Of a DNA stretch of 64,000 nt, positions 57,971 through 64,000 are shown piece after piece. The stretch is taken from contig JAYKKR010000006.1 in the NCBI GenBank assembly GCA_036971615.1, positions 186,001 to 250,000 on the forward strand, given 5' to 3'. The stretch comes from Amyloporia xantha (taxonomy: Eukaryota > Basidiomycota > Agaricomycetes > Polyporales > Adustoporiaceae). Each line of letters starts with the position of its first letter. Positions within the stretch are counted from its first letter, which is position 1. The translations under genes were made by a program, and so were the position numbers. The notes under the pieces were generated by a model. The model had not been told where the DNA came from. It made no database searches and saw only the letters and a program-made list of their open reading frames with translations.

Positions 57971-58755
57971 ATGCAGTACCCTAGCACACCTTCGTCTGGC
58001 TACAGCGACAGCTCGCCTCCCTTTCGGGCTCCGAACGCACCACACATGAACCCACGAGACCTGCCGCCCACACCCCCGACGCCGATGTCCTCTCTCTCCG
58101 GCCGGGGCCATCCAGCCTCCTCTCCATATGCGCCGACGGCATCGGGCCATAATCTTTCATGTATGCATAAACGTGGTATATGCCGTATCTGCAAGATACT
58201 GACCGCCGCCGTGGTCTTACCATAGACGGCCTCATGACTCCGCCTACGAGTCCCGAACGGGCTCTAGGAGCCGGCGCTACGATGCAGCTGCATCAGCTCC
58301 TCCGCGCCTCCGCGCGGGTCCCCCTCTACTATAACATCGCGCTCCCCCTCGAGCGCATCCAATTTTCTACGCCTTACGGTCCTCGCACCCTCGCAGAGCC
58401 TGCCACGCATCCCCCCACCGCCGTCCTCATGCTCAATGTGATCGACGTGTTCACGGTCGAGGTACGCAGCCCGCACGGCGCGGGGCTGTCCGTCGGGGAC
58501 GTCCTCGGCACGCTCATGCTCGAGATGTGCAAGCAGCCCCAACAACGCGAGCTCACGTGCTTCCCGCCGGAAGTGCAGGACAGTGTGATGCGCGGATCCA
58601 TTGCGCGCTCGCAGGGACGGACGCAGGGGCAGGCGCCGTACGTCCGGCGCGTGGACCTGCTCGGGCCCAGGCTCATATTCGGCGGCCTCGAGCTGCGACA
58701 ATTGGCCAATGGCGTTGCTTTCTGCGACGTCCGACTCTCTTCTGCCACGCGCTGA
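57971..58755 (+). CDS. DUF6699-type basidiomycete protein
   Basis: Two exons, 57971-58160 and 58226-58755, total 720 nt (239 aa), intron 65 nt. The N-terminal 70 residues are Pro/Ser-rich and disordered (MQYPSTPSSGYSDSSPPF, PPTPPTPMSSL). The folded part has the DUF6699 pattern: LHQLLRASARVPLYYNIALP, LAEPATHPPTAVLML, FTVEVRSPHGAGLSVGDVLG, TLMLEMCKQPQQREL, and a closing VRRVDLLGPRLIFGGLEL. The function of this basidiomycete-expanded domain is not known. No signal peptide. A second member lies on the minus strand at 61262-62561. Confidence 0.78.
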
Positions 58756-59198
58756 GGCGTGGCAGGTCGCCTCTACGGCTACGACTTCAAACCCACGCCC
58801 GCCATCCAGCAAGACTCGACCATCATCAAAACGGACATCGCGCCTGATTCCACCATACTCTATTCGCAAGGTTACTCGAGAGGTTCGCAAGCGCAGGGCG
58901 CTCTGGGTGCGGACACGGGACATTTGTCTTCGGTCTTCTTTATCATTACTGTAACTCCCCTCACTGTTGTACGAACTCGTGTATGTGTATGAGCCAACGT
59001 CACTCCTGCTCAATTGCCTCGTGTACTCTCCACTCCTGTAGCTATCGCAAGTCGGACTGCTCATTCGATGCCATGTATCATCATATTGTTATCAATACGG
59101 ACTTTCTGGATTTAGGACATTGCTTCCAATGTAACGTATTCTGGCCTATGTCTGGTCGTGTGCCATGGAGTGTTGGTTTATGCCTGCTAGAAATGAAC
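58756..59198. other. intergenic
   Basis: 3' flank of the DUF6699 gene up to the first tRNA. Nothing else recognised. Confidence 0.5.
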
Positions 59199-59278
59199 TC
59201 CCGTTTAGCTCAGTTGGTAGAGCGCGTCACTAGTAATCTGCTATGACGAGGTCAGTCGTTCGAGTCGGCTAATGGGAA
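59199..59278 (+). tRNA. tRNA-Thr (anticodon AGU) with 7-nt intron
   Basis: 80 bases fold into a full cloverleaf. Acceptor stem TCCCGTT/AATGGGA, D-arm GCTC...GAGC, anticodon stem CGTCA/TGACG, T-arm AGTCG/CGGCT around TTCGAGT. The anticodon AGT is at 59232-59234. A 7-nt intron (59236-59242, ATCTGCT) sits one base after the anticodon, the canonical site. Box A is TAGCTCAGTTGG and box B is GTTCGAGTC. A T5 run about 25 bases downstream can end Pol III transcription. A second copy faces it on the minus strand. Confidence 0.92.
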
Positions 59279-59508
59279 TGAGTGTATTTATGTTTCTGTG
59301 GTCATTTTTGTCAATGACAACAAATGTTGAGCTCATTATTCTGCAATGCCTGGGGTGTATGAATGTATGCAAAAGTTTACTTTCCTCCCAGATGGCAGTG
59401 CTCTTACTTCCGTATGCATCAATTTTTAATCCCATGATCATAAAATACTGTATAATGTTTTGTCCTGAATGATATTCGAGGCAAAAAGAAGTATACGGCC
59501 AGCAAATA
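59279..59508. other. spacer between two facing tRNA-Thr genes
   Basis: 230 bp AT-rich spacer. It carries a T-run for each tRNA (terminator candidates near 59305 and, on the minus strand, near 59484-59488). No gene. Confidence 0.6.
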
Positions 59509-59588
59509 TTCCCATTAGCCGACTTGAACGACTGACCTCGTCATTGCAGATTACTAGTGACGCGCTCTACCAACTGAGCTAAACGGGA
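59509..59588 (-). tRNA. tRNA-Thr (anticodon AGU) with 7-nt intron, second copy
   Basis: Same 80-base cloverleaf on the minus strand: TCCCGTT/AATGGGA acceptor stem, CGTCA/TGACG anticodon stem, anticodon AGT, 7-nt intron ATCTGCA. It differs from the plus-strand copy at only two places: the last intron base (A instead of T) and one T-loop base (TTCAAGT instead of TTCGAGT). The flanks are unrelated, so the similarity is confined to the tRNA gene. Confidence 0.92.
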
Positions 59589-61261
59589 GTGTCAGGCGCT
59601 CAGCATCAATGTCGGTATCGATGAGCTCTATCTCTACCGGAGGACCTGCATATACAATGTTTCGAATTTCAAGCTAAGTTAGGTTTGGTTCCGTTCGAAT
59701 ACCTCGATAGTCTTACCCCGACCTGAACATCGGTGAGATTGACCGCAGTACGCAAATTACCTTTCTATCGTGCATATGATATGATAGGTTAGGACGTCAG
59801 CACTAGACGCTTCCCAGTTGAAGTGATCACTTGCATAACTCTCGTGTGGTATGTCGCCTTCTATTGTATGGCGAGGGCAAGTAGATGACATTATTGTAGA
59901 ACCAGGTCGTTCTTCCATCCTGTTGGCAGTATGTGTGCTGTTGTTGGAGTTCAAAGTGCGAGGCTCAGACGTTCAATATTGAGCGCAACTTGAACCTCCA
60001 CATTCAGGGTTGTAATAAGTACCACTGACAACTCAGTCACTCGCAACGGATGACTTGAGGAGTCGATGAGTCTGCTAAACCGACCTAGGTCGTAGCATTC
60101 CTGTACGCACCGGCTAGACGTGGTGAGAAGGTCAGAGTCCGTTTCGACGCAAAATCGTTTCACCACTAATCCGACCAGCGATATGCTGTTTCGCTCGCGA
60201 TGGCTCAATCATTCTGATACATTGTCTTAGCCCATATACACCGCATTATATGTCCTTGCAGCGTGACAGGTTCCTCTGGGCTGGAGCGCGCCGCCATTCA
60301 CCTCGTCGAAGACTTGGAAGTCATCCAACGCCACCGGGCCCAGTAGTTCTCGTCCTTGGCTGTGCTGGCTAGCAGCACAAGTCGCTGACCCCTGCATGGA
60401 CTCCGTTCTGTCAGAAATTTGGATCTAGACAATTCATATGCACGAACCTCACCGTCTGTCCCCCTACGTATGCGATCGCCCGGACCTTAACGGTCAGCTG
60501 TTCTTGAATTCGATCTTCGATGCCTATGCTCGATCTCGCTTCTGGTTCTGGGGTTCTTGGTCTGCGATCTGGATTCGCATCGGCTATAACGCATGAGTCG
60601 TGGAGTGTTGCTGCTGGGAGACGACGACTCGATCTACTCGGCGTTTGACGCAGTCAGCAGATACATCCCATGGTCATGTGCTGTCCCTGCCACATCATAA
60701 ACGAGTGTCTTTGAATCTAGCCTGGGTCTACACCAGCATTACATGTAGTGCATCTTGCAATTCCTCACTGTAAGGCGAAGTCACGTCTGACTCAGAGTTT
60801 CGCACCGATAAGGTTTTCAGAGTGAAATGTTATATTTCAGTCAAGATGCAATGTAAATGGCCATGGTGGGATGAGTGGGGTTACGGAGTAAGGGATGAAT
60901 GCAGTGCGAGTAGTATACATAGACTAATGAATACAGAGAAGGCGCGTGGGCGTCATGGATGTATAGTACAACGTCCCATCGTGCATCATGAATATGTACT
61001 ATACAAGGTCATAAGCATAATCGTGAATAACGAACATGAGCATGTCATAAGCGTGAGTCGTCAAGAAGCTTAGACCAAAACCGAATAGAGAGAGCGACAT
61101 CGACAACGAGAACAAGAAAGCGAGCGATGGACGAGCAAATAAGCAAGTACCTGCAAATGTTTTGGGGCCGGTCTCAACCCGGCGAAGTCCACCAATAGAT
61201 CATCACATCAAAAGAATCCCAAGAAAACCGATACCGGAGCGCGCACGACGCTCGAACAACT
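59589..61261. other. intergenic, no gene recognised
   Basis: 1.7 kb between the second tRNA and the stop of the minus-strand DUF6699 gene. The frames are short. 60240-60700 is somewhat richer in GC but gives no recognisable product on either strand. Confidence 0.45.
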
Positions 61262-62561
61262 TCAGATCTTGGCAAAGACGAGCTTGCCAGTTCCGCTGCC
61301 TCCACCGCTCTTGTCGACCTCAACGCCGACAAGTCGGGTCTTCTCCCCCAACCAGTCCACGCGGCGCACGCCTCCTTCCCATCCTCCGCCCATGCGTGTA
61401 CACCGCCTCTCGTAAGCCCGCGTCACCTTCTGCTGGGCACGACTTCCGTGCCCCAGAGCTTCCCACTCCTCTGGCGTTACGGGCATCATGAGGGTGGAGT
61501 GGACCGCATAAAGTACATCCAAGTTTGTGATCGAGGCGCCAGATGCAGAACGTGCGTGCTTCGGAGGTCCTACGGTGAAGCGCGCACCGGGAGTCGCAGT
61601 AACTGCACTGGGCGCTGTGGCAATGACTGGCCAGGGGAACTTGTGCGAACGAAGGACGAGCTGTGCGCCAGGCGGCATCGGCGGCTCAGTCGCCGACTGT
61701 GAGAGTGTATGCGAAGGAATGGCAGAATGGGTTGCTCGGTCGAGAACTGTGCGCGCGGAGGGAGTGAAAATGACATCGTAGGTGAGCGGCGCGTGGTGGA
61801 GGCGGGTATGTGCGAGTAGAGGATGCATGTGCAAACAAGGTGTCCTTGGACGCGAGTAGGAACCGGAGGGAACAGGGGAATGTCCACGGACTGAACCGTC
61901 TTCACATGATATCACAATTGAGCACAAACAGAAGATTGATACACAAAGACACTTACAGGATGAGGCGGCGCTCCCGGTACTACTAGCGGTTTGCCAGCTT
62001 TGGTTTTGGCGGAAAGGAGGGCGCCTGTCAGAGGCATATCCATAATGTCCAGCGTCCGAACTGGATGATCGGGGGACACCCGTGCCAAAAACCGATGAGC
62101 TGGAGTTCGAGCGCGAGCTCGGTGGTGTCGTGTACGTAGGTGAGGGCGTGTGCATAGCATAACCAGCTATAATAAGCCCATTACGACATTAAGCGTCTGT
62201 CCGTCCGATAAGCGACTCGAGGGAAGAATCACGTACTGGGTTCGCGTGCTTTGTAACTTGCCCTGCGAAGAACGTGTGCTCGAGGCTCTGCATAAGGTGT
62301 CGCAGCAGTTCGTCTGCCGTAACCGTGTGCTGTTCTTGTATCGCTGCCTGTGGGATAACGAAGTGGCGAAGGGTTGGTCGACTGAGTGGCTGAGTAGCTA
62401 TAGTTGCGGGGCATGTTGGGACTAGTTTCTGTGCTGCCAGAAGGGATATAGATGTTGGGCGCAGGCCCAGATGAGCGTGACCGACTGTGGGACTTGGACG
62501 TTCCGGCAGACGATGTTGAAGTGCTAGAGCTACCGAACAGATTGCGGAGGTACGAAGGCAT
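61262..62561 (-). CDS. DUF6699-type basidiomycete protein, second member
   Basis: Three exons, 62237-62561, 61957-62166, 61262-61899, total 1173 nt (390 aa), introns 70 and 57 nt. The N-terminal 190 residues are Ser/Thr/Pro-rich and disordered (MPSYLRNLFGSSSTSTSS, PSSRSNSSSSVFGTGVPRSS). The domain follows: LHMHPLLAHTRLHHAPLTYD, SATEPPMPPGAQLVLRSHK, FPWPVIATAP, ITNLDVLYAVHSTLMMPVTP, EEWEALGHGSRAQQKVTRAY, and GGVRRVDWLGEKTRLVGVEV. This HPLL...VRRVDWL order is the typical DUF6699 layout, with the VTPEEW and RRC elements present. Function unknown; no targeting signal seen. Confidence 0.85.
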
Positions 62562-64000
62562 GATAGTCATTGGTGTCAAAGGCGGGTCTGTCTGTTGACC
62601 AGAAGTAAAAAGGCTGAAGGGAGTATAAAGGAGTATTCACAAAGACAGTGGACAGAAGGTCACAGGTTTCTAGTAAACCTGACAGGAAGATCCTACTTCG
62701 CGACAACTGCACTGGGGATTCAAGTCGTGAGGTTCAGCTACTTATATCAAGATGACAGTCCGAAGCATAGCGCCTACTTTTGGGCAGACCTGGAGGCGCG
62801 ACTCGGGCATCACTATGATCTAGACTCGGCCTGCCGCGAACAACGCTTCAGAAAACCCCCCAGAATAATGAAAGGACGTGCGGGGGAGGTCTGGATCAAT
62901 CTTCGCTATCCATTTCAAGCCGACAAACGCAACCGCTGTAATCCACAAGGCCTTGGCTGTGGTCCGTAAACTCCGTGATATGTCAGGTATTACGATGTCC
63001 CTAAGCGAAAGACGGGCTAGACCAATAGCGGTACGACAACACAGGCCCTATGAGCATTTCTGGACAGGATTGATGTCAGAAAACGGTGCGCAAAATATGA
63101 TTGGCGGAACTGGACGCTCAGCTCCTGCCCTTGGATCGCGTACACTGATTTCCAGAAACGTGAGGCCGCCTCGTGTACAAGGCGTGTCGACCACTTTAGG
63201 GCGGCGCGACAAGCGCGCCTACCGTATACAGACTTTACCGACGCGGGAATGCCTGGATATCATGGCGAAACGAGGAGTCCAGGTTTCGAAGCCATATAAC
63301 ACGCCTTGGGCACGTATTAATTTGTAGAGCGTGACGTCTACATTTTAGAACTGATATCCAGCGCGGCTCATGTTGCAGGCAGAGTCATCAGGGAAAGGGG
63401 AAAACCTACACTGCGTACGGAAGAAAGGCAATGTCGATAAGCACGAGACATGAAGTGGATATCCTTCAAGGCAACGTGTGCAAGTCATGCGAAGTAACCG
63501 GGAGTTCCTTCCGGCGGGAAAGGGATGGCTTCGACGTTCCAGATTGAATTACAGGCCCAGACTGACGATCAACACCCTAGAATCGGGCATCAGAAATGAG
63601 ATGCAGATTGCTCGATCTCGTGTGTCGTTGTGGGACCGGGGGGAAGGCATACGAATGACACCAATTGTCACCGCCGAGTCACCTGCAGGACTGCCTCTCC
63701 ATTGCGCCCTCAGGTTGGTCCTCGCTGCGTAGAATGTGGTGAAACGTCTTGGAGTGCGACATCACGACCGCCATGCGCGAACCCACGGAGTGATCAGATG
63801 GAACTTGCCAGGCCGTTTGTCCGATTTCGAATAGAAGACTCAATCGTAGAGACTTACCGGTCTCAACCGTAACTTGGAACTGGGATTCCCAAGGCCAATG
63901 CACACATGAGGCAGGAACCAGAGCAGAATGAAGGGTCAGACGAAGCACAGGTCGTGACAAGCTATGACCGAACATAGCATCGTTAGAGCCACGAGGGTGT
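62562..64000. other. intergenic, no gene recognised
   Basis: Upstream region of the DUF6699 gene and sequence to the window edge. A 149-codon plus frame (62878-63327) has no family resemblance and no exon partners that I can see. A gene continuing beyond the window cannot be excluded. Confidence 0.4.

Noticed and set aside
58264..59064. 266-codon minus-strand frame opposite the DUF6699 gene
   Set aside because: Shadow of the plus-strand DUF6699 exon; no family resemblance of its own.
59199..59588. The inverted tRNA pair as arms of a transposon
   Set aside because: The inverted similarity stops exactly at the tRNA borders, and both arms fold as complete tRNAs.
62878..63327. 149-codon plus-strand frame near the right edge
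   Set aside because: No domain, no splice partners, no promoter signal recognised.
1..64000. Biosynthetic gene cluster or antiviral-type system
   Set aside because: No synthase, transporter set or neighbouring regulator forms a pathway; genes are mostly housekeeping and in mixed orientation.

Overview
The window is nuclear DNA of a filamentous basidiomycete, most likely a polypore-type agaricomycete. Genes are broken by many 47-80 nt GT-AG introns. Gene content is fungal: Mam33/p32, Sds23-like CBS protein, cystathionine gamma-synthase, Mip1-type DNA polymerase gamma, TFIIE-alpha. Two genes carry the basidiomycete-typical DUF6699 domain, and single-domain Kre9/Knh1-like secreted proteins are expanded. 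Every gene model was spliced by eye from the translation and splice signals. Family names come from recognised motifs and recall of homologues, with no database search.

Layout. 0.8-6.8 kb: three minus-strand genes (a small conserved protein, Mam33, a Zn2Cys6 regulator), then a gene-poor stretch to 10 kb. 10-18 kb: a PIN-like/ECM3 membrane carrier (+), an LRR/RNI protein (-) divergent from TFIIE-alpha (+), and a short-chain dehydrogenase (-). 18-22.9 kb: gene-poor, with a decayed relic and the first intact copy of the Kre9-like family. 23-32.4 kb: Sds23-like (-), the two halves of a Vps39/TGFBRAP1-type tethering subunit lying head to head on opposite strands, and cystathionine gamma-synthase (-). 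33.5-37.3 kb: an inverted-repeat element, a TBC RabGAP (+), and a MITE that carries a second MITE in its right arm. 38-44 kb: two more Kre9-like copies around a dehydrogenase pseudogene and its intact relative. 44.5-50.3 kb: an arrestin-like gene with a one-base frame break, a lactonase-like metallo-hydrolase, and a secreted histidine acid phosphatase (all -). 53-57.2 kb: mitochondrial DNA polymerase gamma with two one-base frame breaks. 58-62.6 kb: two DUF6699 genes flanking a facing pair of intron-containing tRNA-Thr(AGU) genes.

Most genes are unrelated housekeeping functions and do not form a metabolic cluster. The accessory part is 19-44 kb, where the Kre9-like family has been copied together with its promoter, a dehydrogenase has been duplicated and has decayed, and small DNA elements have inserted. 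The strongest structural anomaly is the apparent inversion that splits the Vps39-type gene at 25.1-30.2 kb with both halves still open.
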